DNA from: Psococerastis gibbosa
Lineage: Eukaryota; Arthropoda; Insecta; Psocodea; Psocidae
Assembly: GCA_963971405.1 (NCBI GenBank)
Contig: OZ020485.1
Location: 48,915,469-48,979,468 of the forward strand
Length of the DNA stretch: 64,000 nt
Direction of reading: 5' to 3'
Under the pieces are notes generated by a model. That model ran no database searches, was not told where the DNA came from, and was given only the letters and a program-made list of their open reading frames with translations. Numbering within the stretch: position 1 is the first letter of the stretch; the number at the start of each line of letters is the position of its first letter. This document shows, in pieces, positions 11,560 through 25,600 of the stretch. A program made the position numbers and the translations under genes.

Positions 11560-12175
11560 TAAAAGATGCTTCATTATTTTCCCGACGACCGCAGGAACAA
11601 CACACAGAAAACTCTTGTGTTCCAAATTTCGAAACTTTTTTATGGCTTAATGTTATACAGCCATTTCCAACTGCATCAAATTTCGAACCTCAATGCCGAC
11701 TATGAACTTTTATTTATCAAATTATTTTCAATTTGACTGGACGCCATCTTAAAATCTTGATTTGTCCTAAAAAGTGTTGATAACCATTATCTTAATAATA
11801 ATACGGACATTCAGTCAGATTTTAATTCATTCCTCTGCAACCAATATTACATAACTGAGATATATGAATTATATAAGGTTTCAATCGGCCGCCATCTTGT
11901 AACTAAATAGTGGATCTAGCTGGTTAACGACCTCGATCAAGAAATTTGTATGATCAATTTTTGTGCCAAGTTTTATCAAAATTGAATAATATTTACGGAA
12001 GTTAGAGTCTTTCCTAAAATCGATATACAGTATTGTATACATACTGTATACTGTATATTTAACATTTTGAACGGAGGGTGGTTTTGGGCTCAGGGGGCCA
12101 TGAAATGAAAAGTTGTGAAGAAATTTTCCGAAAGACGAACATTGGTCGTTATCTCAATATGTAGATGAATCTCCC
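11560..12175 (+). repeat. Family F dispersed repeat, copy 1
   Basis: About 600 bp matched in reverse orientation by 34195-34790. Shared landmarks are the GGCCGCCATCTTG/GATGGCGGCC segment, GTTAACGACCTCGA/TCGAGTTCGTTAAC, and the TTCCGAAAGACGAACATTGG region. It is non-coding. The two copies are clearly diverged. Confidence 0.6.
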
Positions 12176-12230
12176 TAAAAGAACAATCTATTGTCTATAT
12201 ATAGTTTGCGTAAGTGCTCGATTAATCTTT

Positions 12231-12372
12231 GGCGCTTATTCCACCTACGTCAATACTCAATAGTAAATGTGGTATTGACGTGGGAGCGGACATTTTTAGA
12301 CTGTCTTTAATGTCTGCTACCATGTCAATACCACATTTACTATTGACTATTGACGTAGGTAGAATAAGCGCC
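12231..12372. mobile_element. Harbinger-like short foldback MITE (copy M3)
   Basis: A 142-bp near-palindrome with ends GGCGCTTATTCCACC / GGTAGAATAAGCGCC and flanking TTT (12228-12230, 12373-12375). The centre carries a diverged form of the GACGTGGTAGCAGACATT motif in both orientations. Its arms match the outer shells of the compound copies. Confidence 0.8.
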
Positions 12373-12375
12373 TTT

Positions 12376-13345
12376 GTTACACAACTTTTTTTTTTTTAAA
12401 TAAATTGAAATACCACAGGAGATTGTAGAACCAATAATGAGATGTCAATATGTCGGTGCAAGGAACAATCCTTAACATTTTGATACCGTACGTTATTGTG
12501 CACGATATTAAACTTGATTTATAAAAAAATAAACAGATATCGAGGATGTCAACATTGGAGGAATATCTCAAAAAGTCTGGGGAGGGGGGGGGGGCTAGGT
12601 CCCGGACTCTTACGCAGGGCCAACATTTCTTGTAGATGGGGTCTAGGTACTATATAGAGTCTAGTAGTGTAGAAACTAGACTACTACCCGCAACTTAGGT
12701 GCGTAGGGGAGGGGGGCGGCGGTGAGAATAATTTTGGGGGCTCTCCCCTTTTCCATAAAATTGTAAAAAAGGGGAAAACCGTTCTCATGGACGTACGCTG
12801 CCTTTAAATTAGGGAACATGACCTTAGTGTCGTCCTTTGCGCAGGGGCTCTCCCTGGGAGGAAATGTTTTGCGGGGTTTTACGTAGTTTGATAGCAGTAA
12901 TGCTTAGATTTTACAAGCGAACAAGGGGGCCCGAGGTAAATTTGACTAAACTTGACATCATGTCTGGCGGAAAAGGTTCTAAAACTGTGGCTAATTGGTG
13001 TTAGTGCCACAAAATTTATATAAAAATGCAGAGGTATAGGCTACATTTATTCTAATCTATTTAATGGCACCTACGATCGATATTTCCTGTGAAATTTGAC
13101 GCCCCCCCCCCCCCCCCCCGCAACAGCCAACATTGACTATCATTGCATAAAACACATGATAATTATAGCTGCCATGACGCGACATGATAGATAGTGGAGC
13201 TCCGCACAAAACCGACACTATTGAAGGAGGGTCGTTGAGCAGACCAAAGCTCTTCAAGGGCTGTACAGCCAGAAGAATAAGAAAGCCTTTAATCCAGTTA
13301 ACACTTGCATCTTAACATCTTAACACTTCATCGTAGTAACTTCGA
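12376..13345. other. No gene recognised; homopolymer-rich
   Basis: It contains G runs (12582-12593, 12711-12717) and a C run at 13104-13119, plus fragments resembling family G (near 12850-12930). A CTACGATCGATATTTCC motif near 13069 recurs near 27540 and, inverted, near 57770. No coding feature. Confidence 0.4.
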
Positions 13346-13770
13346 ACGCACCCTTAGTCTTTGCATAATTCACCCGTGTAGCCTAGTACGTCTGAGTCTC
13401 AGAACATCTTTGTAAAGTCTATGCAATCGCATGAACTGAAGACAGCTGTTACTATAAAATAATACTATAAAATAGCCATATATTAGTAATTAACAATGGG
13501 TGTACAGTAACTCATTAACTACTATATCAGTGATATAATATCACTGTGCATAATCATTAACAATAACACTTATCCTTCCGTACACTTTATCGCACTAACT
13601 TCAAACGCACCCATAGTCTTTGTATGATTCACCAGTATAGCCTAGCTAGTACGTCTGAGTCTCAGAACATCTTTGTAAAGCCTCTGCAATCGCGTGAACT
13701 GAAGACAGCTGTTACTATAGCCTAAGTGATTAACAATGGGTGTACAGTAACTATATCCTTGCACATAGGC
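13345..13770 (+). repeat. Tandem direct duplication, about 263-bp offset
   Basis: The segment around 13350-13530 recurs at about 13606-13760. Shared anchors are TCTGAGTCTCAGAACATCTT (13391 and 13654), GAACTGAAGACAGCTGTTAC and AACAATGGGTGTACAGTAAC. It is non-coding. Confidence 0.8.
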
Positions 13771-14346
13771 TAGTTCACCAGTCTGCCATAAATCTGCCGC
13801 GAGGTAAGTCAGTTGCACAAACAAAGACATATTGTACACAGCGCTTGTACACATACCGTATTTCCTTATAGCAATGAACTCTTTATGTTTAGGTTAAGTT
13901 CATGTTCTTTGTACTGTATCTACAGTTTGTTTTAGCATGGGTCAATGACATGGGCGTGATGTCTGCTGTTTTCAAAATCAAATCAAATATATATTTATTC
14001 CAATTTTTTCCAACAAGAGAAGTATACATAAAATGACAAAATTAATATTAACTTTATATACGCTAAAATACTTAAGTTATAGGCCTATTACATTCAATAC
14101 TTTACAAGGAATTATAACCAGCCCAACTGTGTTTCCACGTGCTAGGGCCGGTATTGGTTGGCCGGTTTTGGGTGGCAACACAGGGAGACAGCAGTTTTAT
14201 ACACCTAGGGGATGGGGTAATAGGCTATACTCACAACGCCTCAACAATTTCTTTGGTTATTTTTAAATTTTGGGGATGACACCTTCAGAAACAATTGACA
14301 CCTTGTTTATGCTTAAATATAGTAAATACAAAGCGCTACTTCGTGT

Positions 14347-15270
14347 ACTGTTCGCCCAGCAAAGTTTGCAAATGCACAATAGATATTCCCGTAATGCCTT
14401 CCCAAGTCCCGCCTCCCCATGCAAATTTCCTTTGCTGCATTTTCAAATCAGATAGAAATACTTTGCACGTGTTTGTACCTTACACACAAAACTTATGGGG
14501 GTTCCATTCCAAATATAATGCATTAAGGTCACAAGTGGACATTGCTTATTTATTTAGCTAAAATTGTCGATCAGTTGCACTTTTTACGAATTTACTGTTC
14601 CAGTGTCAAAATTAAAATTAAAATTTTCTGAATGTTAGTTAATTGTCTTTAACTACTGTAGCACCGTTAGTGGAACGGTTTTAGAGTCATCATAGAACAA
14701 AATCAAAGCAATATTTATTGTTATAAATATTAAGACAATTTATATTTTATTTATTTATTTATAATTTTAATTTTGACATTGGAGCAGTAAATTCTTAAAA
14801 AGTGCAACAGATCGACAATTTTAGCTAAATAAATAAGCAATGTCCACTTGTGACCTTAATGCATTAAATTTGGAATGGAACCCCCATACAGTGGCGGATT
14901 TACCAATTAGCAACTGAGGCAAATGCCTATATCTGCGCGCGCGGAGCGTCTCAAGAAATAAATTTACCCAGATAGGAACACTGTCGCCATGGTAGCCACC
15001 CCCGAAAAAAATCCTGTCTACGGGTTTACCCCCCCCCCCCCCCCACTATACATTCAATAATAATTAATGTCCGCGACAAAGGCATTGCCTATATCCGCGC
15101 AAAAGCCAAATCCGCCCCTGCCTCCATAAGTTTTGTTTATACAAATACACGCAAAGTAGTTTTATCTGATTTGAAAATGCAGCATAGGAAATTTGCATGG
15201 AGAGGCAGGACATGGGAAGGCATTACGGGAATATCTATTGTGCATTTGCAAACTTTTCTGGGCGAACAGT
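14347..15270. mobile_element. Foldback element family C, copy C2
   Basis: A shorter relative of the element at 5210-8117. The ends ACTGTTCGCCCAG / CTGGGCGAACAGT are perfect inverted repeats, and the arms pair over about 390 bp around a short AT-rich centre (near 14735-14765). The right arm is split by a 232-bp hAT MITE (14889-15120). Frames in the arms are not genes. Confidence 0.8.
14889..15120. mobile_element. hAT MITE in foldback arm
   Basis: A 232-bp insertion with ends CAGTGGCGGATTT / AAATCCGCCCCTG (one-base mismatch). The flanks CCCCCATA (14881-14888) and CCTCCATA (15121-15128) are an 8-bp duplication with one difference. The opposite arm of the foldback shows the uninterrupted site. 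Confidence 0.85.
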
Positions 15271-16345
15271 TCATACCTAGTCGCCTGAATCATCAAGACG
15301 TACCGTTTATAGGCCAACAGGCAGTTTTTGTGATGGACAGGTATGTAGGCAACCTTATCTTTAATAATAATAATTGTGTACGTATAAGACCTTACAAAAA
15401 AATAGTTAGGTATATATACCTACCTAGGCCTACTTTTTTGTGAGGTCGAAACCATGGCATAATAATTAAGTACACCTACTTATGCCAAGGAAAGCTTATT
15501 AAATATTATCAATAAATGTCAACCCCCCCCCCCCTTCTTAAAATATCCTCGGTAGTGTTATACAAGCTAGTCCTCATATTTGTATAGACTGTAATTTGTT
15601 TGCTCCTGATTGAAATGTGCCTATAATGGACAACTTGCATAAAGAAATACCTGCTGCGATTGGGTGGAAGGGGGTCTATTTCCAATTAAACAATTAAAGC
15701 GCCCACGATTAACTAATAGTGATTCCTCGCTCTTATATTGTTGATTGGTTGGCTGGGGTTACTTATCTACTACTATATATCTTCTAATTTTTGAATTTAC
15801 AGCAGCTCTTTACGTACGGTACTCTAGTTGACAATCTTTGGCTATATTGCCAATATTGGCTAAAATAATAATAATAGGCCTACCTCATTTTAAAGATTAG
15901 GCTACTTTCTTATAATTCAAATAGTGAAGAAATTCAACTGCTATTTCGTCGTAGAATTTTCGGGAATCAACAACTCAATCAGAGGAGAGCATTTCGAATG
16001 TAGCTTAAATGTAGGTCGTTGAGTAATATTTTTCACGTTTCAGTTTATTAGCGCTCTTGCGGTGTCCGCCGGTGCCCCTGCCGCTTTGCAGCAGGTGCGC
16101 ACCTCATGCCCCTGCCTCGGGCTCCCACAAGAAGCCATGTCTTCTGCAAGCCAGCCTACACGCATATCATTATTCAAGTTCGAATAAAGTGCAATGTTCT
16201 CTAACTGTTTTATATTGCAGTTATACCTTGTACCTATAGGACCTAGTCCAAACATGCTCATTTAGACCTATATATATACCAAAAATCAACAAATAACGTA
16301 GGCAGCCGAGCTTACAATAACTATGCGTTATTTTTAATATAATTT
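15271..16345. other. No gene recognised; region upstream of the ABCG gene
   Basis: No coding or repeat structure was identified. It may hold the promoter and non-coding exons of the downstream gene, but no promoter element can be supported by eye. Confidence 0.4.
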
Positions 16346-16369
16346 CAGGGGGCTATACGTTGTTGCCAA

Positions 16370-16610
16370 ATGGACGAAGAGTGGACCATCAGCGCTGACG
16401 AAAACAGTCAGTCGATTCTTGTAGAAACTCCGTCCAAAACCGACAGATGTCGCCCCAGTCGCCAACAACAGTACAACAGCAGCAATGGGCCAAACAATTT
16501 GAACAGACTGAGTCTCCACGCGGACAATGGATTGGATAGGACGAAAAATGTGGGCGTGTCGCTTTCCTTTCGAAATCTGTCGTTTTCTGTCAGATATGGA
16601 CTCCGACGAG
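16370..16610 (+). CDS. ABCG gene, coding exon 1
   Basis: Codes residues 1-80: a polar N-terminal tail, then [17 protein letters not shown], the first strand of the nucleotide-binding domain. Donor GTAGGC at 16611. A CAG at 16346-16348 could be an acceptor, which would make this a partly untranslated second exon. Confidence 0.85.
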
Positions 16611-19600
16611 GTAGGCTCGTGTTCGGTGCCGGATGAACCCATGGCCACTTGGGGCACAGGCCCACGGCCTCTACAAAAATGCCTAAAATTCCGGCCCCAA
16701 CAAATGAAAATTTTTTTTTCTTAATAAAAAAAATTAAAAGTTGAAATCAATTTTCAAACAAAGTTTTGAAATTGGCCGGAAATGAAACGTTTGTATACCC
16801 ACGGCCTCCGCACGTCTTGTGCCCACGGCCCCCATAGGGGTTAATCAGCCCCTGCTAGTGTTTGATTTAGGGGCACCATTTGGGCAATTTCCCCCACCCT
16901 TTCCCGCGTACTGAGTCTGATTATAGCTCAATTTCGCAATAAAAAAGTGGATACGCCCTTCTAACTTTAAATTGACTAATAACATTTTTTGAGGGAGGTA
17001 GGCAAGACCAGAACCCCCATAGCTATTAACTTATTCCCGCGCAGGCAGAAAACGGAGACGACGTTGAATTCTACCAGCCAACTCGCTTACCTCTCACTGT
17101 TTACCCCAACATCTATTATAGATTTGGCAAATTATGCATTACAACAACTCACATTTATGTTAATTTTCTCATTTTTTCCATTTAGGAGGGGATGGGCTGT
17201 AATGTCCCATTCGCATCTAAGTATGTTAATGTTACACGAGACCACTAATTGTATTAATGAGGTCGATGTGCAGCTAGGGCTTTGACTTTCTATGGTATGG
17301 ATAAACAAAGCTATGATTAGGCACGGAAAGCTAGTATAAGAGTCATATCTGAGTACTAAATGGCGTAGAGTGTGGACTATGCACTCCAATTACGGAAAAC
17401 GACGTCTACTGATGACGTCTGTGCAGGAAGAACCGTTTGAGTCATAAATTTAGCTGAGGGTAACTTTTTGATGGATGCAGGCCTACCTTAGTGACCCATT
17501 GAACTTTACTCTGCTGCCCCAGTAGACTCAAAACCGTAACCAGATTTTATTTAGGGGGGGGGGGGGGCTGGGGGGGCTGCGATGTTATAGTATAGTGAAA
17601 TGTCGCACATCTGGAAATTTCAATTCTATATCAAGACGTGTAAAGCCAAAAAAATTTAGGGGGTGGGGTTGCAGCTCCTGCTCAGAAATTTGCGTTCACG
17701 AATATCGATGACATTGGCATCTCCTTGATCTACTCTACTATCTATGGACGTCTCACATGTCGATAATGCCCTTGGTCTTCTACTCAATGCGGGTCTTCAA
17801 TTAAACTGGGCCAAGTACTCATTTCTACAAAGCCCCAGAAATGTAAAATGTATATGTGCCATTGCATAACCATATAAATGCAGAAATAATCCAAAAAAAT
17901 TATTTTAAAAGTTACTTGTTTCAGTAAAGAAAGAAATTCTTCGGGGTCTTCACGGAGACTTCCAGTCAGGTGAGCTCACAGCCATAATGGGACCTTCGGG
18001 GGCCGGTAAGAGCTCGTTGTTGAATGTGTTGTCCGGGTACATGTTACACGGCGTCACTGGCAACATTCTTGTCAACGGGAAGGAGAGAGACATGCGGACT
18101 TTTTGCAGACAGTCTTGCTACATCCTGCAAGAGGACGTTCTGTCCCCCATGCTGACGGTGCATGAGCTTATGACTGTGGCTGCTAAGTTGAAGTTGGGAC
18201 TGAATGAGAAACATTTAGAGGATAGAGTAAGTATTATTATATTAACACCTGACCGGTGAAGTCACACATGAATGCTGCACATAGGCTATATCGTCACCCT
18301 AAAGTCTCAAGGGCGTATACCATTAAAAAATAAAATAAAAAAAACGGGGAGCACTCTGGGTGTGCCGGCAGAAGTGAAAACATGAACATTGACCTGTGAA
18401 TTTTTAACATTTTGGAATGGTTAGCAATTATTTTGCTCGAATTGCTTTATTTTTTATCAGTATAGAAGTACTATCATTTATGTGGTTAAATACAATACAC
18501 CTGGCTAGTCAAAGCCCAGTGTACATGCGATGCGTTTAGATGGTACAATTCGCTAGCCCTATGCGTACATGCGTAGTCTTCTAACAAATTGCAATTATAT
18601 TGTTTTCATCTCAGAGGCGGCTTTTCGTTTATCATTCAACACACCTTAGATGCGTTGTCTTCTTACATTACAATCATCTCAAGGCGGTTTTGAATTCTCC
18701 TTTTTATCCCTCATCTAAAGTGATCAGCGCCCCATAAGAAGTTTTCACTTGAAAAACATTTCGATACACCGTAATTGCGTTTCTATATCTGTGTGGTTTG
18801 CTATATAAACAGTCAGATACGCCCTCCTAATCGAAAATTTCAGCCTAATTGTTCAAAATTGAATGTTTTCGGTGTATGCAAAGGACAAGGTCACTAAATC
18901 TGATCATCATAACTCAATTTCGTCATAATGTTGGTTACGTACTTCTGACTTTATAAGGCGCCCATTCCACCGACCGGCTAGGGCTATTTACAAAAACGGT
19001 GACGTGGTAGCAGACATTCAAGACTTAGGCGGCGTTTCCACCGACCTCGCATTGCAGAATGCAAATGACATTGACGGAAATTAGAATTTTTCTTTTTATA
19101 GAAATCTATTAAAATGTTTGTACTTAACATATCCCATGACGCCATTTTTTAATTTTAGTTTGTTTGTTTGTGATTTTACTGTATGATCATTGATCAATTT
19201 TAACTATGGCATAGAGGAAAATAAACATTTCCGTCAATTCTGCAATGCGAGGTCGGTGGAAACCCCGCCTAAGTCTTGAATGTCTGCTACCACGTCACTG
19301 TTTTTGTAAATAGCCCTAGCCGGTCGGTGGAATGGGCGCCTAAGGTGATGATAACCTGGAATGAACGTGTTCCTAATGCTGTGGTAATGAGGCGAATGGA
19401 TAGTGAACCTGGGTTGCTGCTGGCGGTTAAGAAACATACTTGTGATGCGGGACGAAATTAAGTGTCGCCTTTTGCATGTCTTATTCCAAGGGAAGATAGA
19501 AGGGCTCCCGGCAAAAGAACATCCTGAGGTAGTGGTTTGGCAAGACCAAGACTTCCCTTTTCAGAGCAGCAGTCATCAAGGTCCAAATTGCCATAATGAT

Positions 19601-22600
19601 CGCCAATCTTCGACAGAAGAGACATTTAAATAAGAAGGTGCAGTCATGCTTCCGCATGTTACATTGTGATATCAATGAGAATTTGTCTCGGCATGTGTAG
19701 CCGCGGTGATGGTTGACATTGAGGACGAGTGTCAGTTTGTCAATCCCCAAAAATGCATATAGGCCTAGTAACAGCATTTATTATTAAACTCATTGTTAAA
19801 ATTTACTTAGTATAGTCTTACAATAAAATTAAAATAAAAAACACAACCGGTTTCGGCTCACGCCATCGTCAAGTGCGATTGAAAAAAGGTAAACAAGGGG
19901 TATGCAAGCTAAAACAAAACAAAATAAAACTCATTGTCAGGATAACACACAGCATCGCATAAAGCAAACAATTTAAATTGAACAATTAAACATTAACCAA
20001 TGGAAGCGCCAACAAGGGGGAACTACTTAAAATAAAGGTTATGTCATTAAGTAACGTTTTGTTTTTAACCATAGCTTCCCTAATCTCAATGGTTTCTAAA
20101 TTATCAAGAAGTTTCCCCTTGTTGGCTACATGTAAGATCTTAAAATTATCGAAATCACAGGCATGGTTGTGGGTGTTGGTGCTATCACCATACTTCTCAC
20201 AGACCGAAATTATATGTTGGGCTAAGGCGGACTGAGTGTCGGGTTTTCCTGCCCCCCGTCTATGCTCCGCTATTCTTTCTTTAACCCCTCTCCCAGTTTG
20301 TCCAATATATAAACTACCACAATCATTACAGTCTAGTTGATAAACCCCTGACTTCCTCCCTTTCTCCAATTTAGGTTTACAATTAATCAATTGCTTACCC
20401 AACGAGTCCACAGAATAAAATGACACATTCTTAACGACCCTATCTCCAATCCAAGAGGCCAACTCCAAACTAATCCTACCAAGATATGGTAACTTAACGT
20501 ACCCTTTATCTGGTTCAGAAGTCTGGCTTGCTCCATAGACTAAAGAGATACATAGACTCTTACATGTACCGTTGACGGTTGTACATTTTAACAAAGAACT
20601 TTCAACAATTATGGAAATTGCTAATAATAATGGATATCCTGTGAGTCTAGTAAAAAATATTTTAAGGAAACACAGGAATAAGTTAACTCTCTCTTTAGTC
20701 TATGGAGCAAGCCAGACTTCTGAACCAGATACCGACACTCAGTCCGCCTTAGCCCAACATATAAACACCCACAACCATGCCTGTGATTTCGATAATTTTA
20801 AGATCTTACATGTAGCCAACAAGGGGAAACTTCTTGATAATTTAGAAACCATTGAGATTAGGGAAGCTATGGTTAAAAACAAAACGTTACTTAATGACAT
20901 AACCTTTTTAAGTAGTTCCCCCTTGTTGGCGCTTCCATTGGTTAATGTTTAATTGTTCAATTTAAATTGCTTACTTTATGCGATGCTGTGTATTATCCTG
21001 ACAATGAGTTTTATTTTATTTTGTTTTAGCTTGCATACCTTTTGTTTACCTTTTTTCAATCGCACTTGACGATGGCGTGAGCCGAAACCGGTTGAGTTTT
21101 TAATTTAATTTTATTGTAAGACTATACGAAGTAAATTTTAACAATGAGTGACAGCAAGTTTTACAAAGTTACTAAGGAGACTATTATGTTTATTTATTAT
21201 TAAAGTCATTATTTATTTATTTATTTATCAAAAATGCCTAAAATTCAGTACGTGGGGTCGTTTGCATCGGGCAGGACCACTTACTGTAGGTGCATACAAT
21301 TAATGTTCTAATCTATTATACCCTTCTGAATATCTCCGTAACGAGTAGGCCTACTGGACAGCACAATGCAAAAGAACCGGTCCGAGTTTACTCGAACATG
21401 CTTTCCAATTTATCAAGTAGTAGCTAGAGAAAATGAGTAATTTCATGGTAAACAAAGCTTTCTATCTATAAATTGGAAAGCAACAATTTTCCTATATTTA
21501 AATTTCGGGCCTCTCGGGGGGGGGGGGGGGGGGGTTGTCCACCTGACATCACTGGAGGTGAGGTAAATTATAGATAGGTCAAACCAACACATTACCACAC
21601 AGTAATTATGACAGGGCATGCAATGCATTTGAGCGTGAATTTTCTATAATTTTTTCAAAAAATAATATTTGTGCGATACCAAATAGTTTTTTGGGAAAGC
21701 AACCTGTCCAGTTTCGTTACTCAACTTAACACCTAAAACATGCCTGAAGGTAGAAATCATCGATAGAAAGGTTTCGCAGAAAAATTATTTTTTAGTCATT
21801 TCTCATTAAAATTGAGTTATTATTATTTTTTACCCCCAGAAGCAAACTATCAAGGGGCAAGCGCCCCCCCCCCCCGCATTTTGTTAACATTAATAACGAC
21901 TACAATATATGTGAATTTAAAAGAAATCGTTGGAGCCGTTTTCGAGAAATAATTTTTTTTAGACGTTTTTTATGAGTTTTTTGAAAATAACCCCCCAAAT
22001 TGAGTTAGCCCAAAATAAAAATAAAACGTCCCGAGGTAAGATTTTTGTGAACCTAGATGCCGAATTTCATCAAAATTGACCGAGTAGTTTGCCCGGAAAT
22101 CGACGCACAGACCGATAGACTGAGCGACAGACAGAGCGATAGACAGACATTTCGTAAAAACCACTTTTTTTTTGGTTCCTGGGACCTCAAAACGTGTAAA
22201 TCCGTTGAAATCTCGGAATCGAAAATTTCGACCATCACAAAGCTTTCCTTATACTTATACCAAAAGCAAAGAAAATTTAAAAATCTGCCCAAGGCCTCTT
22301 GCCACTTAAAATCTCAAGATATTTTGAGAAAATGGGCCGTATGAAACATTGCTCCGATGATGAAAGAAGAATTATCTGCGGCTTGCGGAAGAAAGGGTTT
22401 AGCATCAGAAAAATTGCTGATTTAGTCGATCGATCAAAAACAATGGTGGCCAACGCGTTAAAGGAACAAACTGCGGTCGAAAAAAGAGGTCGGCCTAGGA
22501 AGACATCCGAAAATTTTGACTGTTTCCTTGTCCGCGAATCCAAACTCGACCCATTCGCCTCCTCAAGAACGCTAAATGAAGGTGTTGGTGCGTCAATCAG

Positions 22601-25600
22601 CCCCGGTACAATGCGACGACGTCTTTTTGAAGCTGGACTGCCATCCAGGATTCCCAGGAAGGTGCCATTGTTGTCCAAAAAGAACATAAAGGATCGCTTG
22701 AGGTTTGCTCATATACACCGCCATCGGGTCAATTGGAGGAACGTCCTATGGAGCGATGAAACCAAGATAAATCTCTTTGGGTCTGATGGCCAGCAGTTCG
22801 TGAGACGGCCAACTAACGCCGCATTCAATCCTAAGTACACCAGGAAGACTTTTAAGTTCGGTGGAGGTATGGGGTTGTTTCTCGTTCAACGGAGTTGGTC
22901 CTATTCACCTCATCAGGGACATTATGACTAAGGAAATCTATCGGGACATATTAGAAAATGAAATGCTTCCTTATGCAGAAGAAAACATGCCACTGCTGTG
23001 GCAATTCCAACAAGATAATGACCCAAAACATTCATCGAAGTTGGTGAAGAACTGGTTCGCGGGGAAAAAAATATCTGTTATGGAGTGGCCAGCACAATCA
23101 CCAGACTTGAATCCGATAGAAAACTTATGGAATGAACTTAAGAGGAGTATTGCTAAAGATACAATCAAGAACAAAGACCACCTTTGGCAAGAAGTTCAAA
23201 AAGCGTGGTACATCATCCTTGTGTCTGTTTGGCAGAATTTGGACACTTCAATGAACTCAAGATGCAATGCTGTTCTTCATTACAAGGGACAATCTACCAA
23301 GTATTGATGATTAAATTGTAATTTGTTAATTTATCTGCATTTTATTAAAGAAGTAAAGGTAATGTACCTATTATTATGACCGACGTATTTTTGAAAATCT
23401 TCATTAGATTCTCACGTTCTTGGGCAATTGGGATGAAATTTACACAACATATCAAACTTCTTACCATGTTACTTACTGCTAGCAATCAAGGCCAAAACTC
23501 TTGCCATTTTGGAGATTTTAGGAAAAATCACTGTGTCCCTATTATTATGAGCAACACTGTATGTTAAGTACTTGCGTAGTGTCAAAACCGTAGGCTACCT
23601 TAAAGCCGAGATAAAAAATTACAATGCCCAAAAATCTATTTTGTTCAGGTATCAACTGTGATAAATTCCCTTGGTCTTCAAAATTGCCGAAATACTTTTA
23701 CGAGCCGTTTGTCCGGAGGGCAGAAAAAAAGGCTGGCTATTGCATTGGAGCTAGTAAGTGATCCGCCTGTAATGTTTTTCGACGAACCAACAAGGTACGA
23801 ATTACATTATTATTATTGCTTGGAGACATAATACTCACACCTACCTAACGGAACGCTCGAAAAAATGCGTGAGACACCGCCAATTATGCTAACTGAAAGA
23901 TTTTAAAGGCTGCAGCATCCATATCATAAAATATTTTGAATTCCCACTATTTTCTCTTGTATTATATAGTATACCTTAGTGAATACCCCAAAAATGATTT
24001 TAAATTACGGAAAATTTAGTTTTTACAACTGAATAACTTTTTCCCGCCAAAACTATTTGCTAAAAATCATCGTGGCAATATAAAATGTTAAAATATAAAT
24101 GTTAGGTCGTCTGCCTGCCAGTTCCGGCACAGGGCACAGTGCCGGTTACCCCGTTGCCATTTGTAAAGTAAACAAAAACAAACTTGAACTTGAAACTACT
24201 CAAACTAGTGAAATTTTCATTTTCATTGAGAAAATTAGTATTTTGCGGCAGATTCTTTAATCTTTTCGATAGCGCTTGAACTAGTGAAAAGGTATCTTTA
24301 AGAGAATTAATTTCACAAAAAATTCTCTGTTTTTATGTAGGTCTACACATTAAAGAAATATAGGCTGTCATTTCGTTTTCAACCGGTGAGCCGCTTGTTG
24401 ATTGTATGGTAAAATTTCGTGTATCATATTTCCAATTTGAATTGTATGCGTTATGATGAGAAAACCATTCTTCAATTTTGAACAAAGTCAACAAACTAAC
24501 TCCTACACAGCACATATGACATTGTGGTCCAATTCCTTCAGTTTTTATTGTTTCTAGAATTGTTATTTTCAGTCACTTTTGCAGCTAAACCAATCTATAG
24601 TCTCTACTGAGCCACACCTGAAAGATATTTATAGGCAGACTCATTAGTAGTGAACTGTCATAACCAACACAGCCAAGGATACTACTAGGATATAAAACGC
24701 CCTAAAAGGAGTTAGATAAAGATACAGGGTAATATTAGCAGGTCTTTTTAATTCTACCCAAACCTTAATGCAATAATAGACATATTTAACGAGCTCATTT
24801 TCCCTTTTATAGTGGTCTAGATAGTTCTACTTCAAAGCAATGCCTGGACCTGTTGAAACGATTGGCAGAAAGTGGTCGAACCGTCATATGTACCATCCAC
24901 CAGCCTTCGGCCACGCTTTTCTCCCTATTCGACCACGTCTACACAGTAAACAACGGACGCTGTTTATACACGGGAAGTCCTGGTTCTTTGGTTGAATTCC
25001 TAGCCCAACAAAATGTACACTGCCCTCAGTATCACAATCCGGCCGATTTCAGTAAGTTTTGGGAGTGTTTTCTATTTGCTCTACTTCGAACAGCTGTAAC
25101 GCAATATTTGCCGAAATGTCAAAAAGGCGACTAATGTGCAAATGAAACTAAGTTCGATGTAAAATCAATCAATGAATAAACACTTTTTTGTTCTATTACT
25201 AAACCAAAATAGCGGAGCTAGGGCCATAAAGCCCTCTCTTACACCCAACTAGGGAGGCCTGGGACCGCCTGCTTTACATGCCCTCCGAAGCATGGCCAGA
25301 AAATGTAGCAAGTGTAGGTTTCGAACCAACAACCTATTGTGTGAAAACCACTATTCTACATGTTCTGACAATCGCGTCATTTCTTTTCTCAGTCAAAGCG
25401 ATTCATGGTAAATTCTAGTGAGCATATATTCCATTCGAAACGTCAACGCCTGGAGTAGGGAAATTTTTGCAGCCAATAGCACTGGGTCAAAGAAAATCAG
25501 TCTCTGTCTTTGACCTAACAATATGGGATAGACGGCATCCAGAACAATTAAAGACACCACGGGAAAAACGATCAGGGTCCTCCAAAGTTAGTTTCGAGAA

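Noticed and set aside
14033..15443. Several 60-90 codon frames
   Set aside because: They lie in the arms of foldback C2 or cross its ends, and the same sequence in the other arm does not keep the frame.
16527..16724. 65-codon frame overlapping ABCG exon 1
   Set aside because: It is an alternate-frame shadow of exon 1 that reads into intron 1.
19234..19461. Frames of 61-67 codons on both strands
   Set aside because: They are part of the palindromic MITE M4. Equivalent frames appear in M5 and M2 only because of shared sequence.
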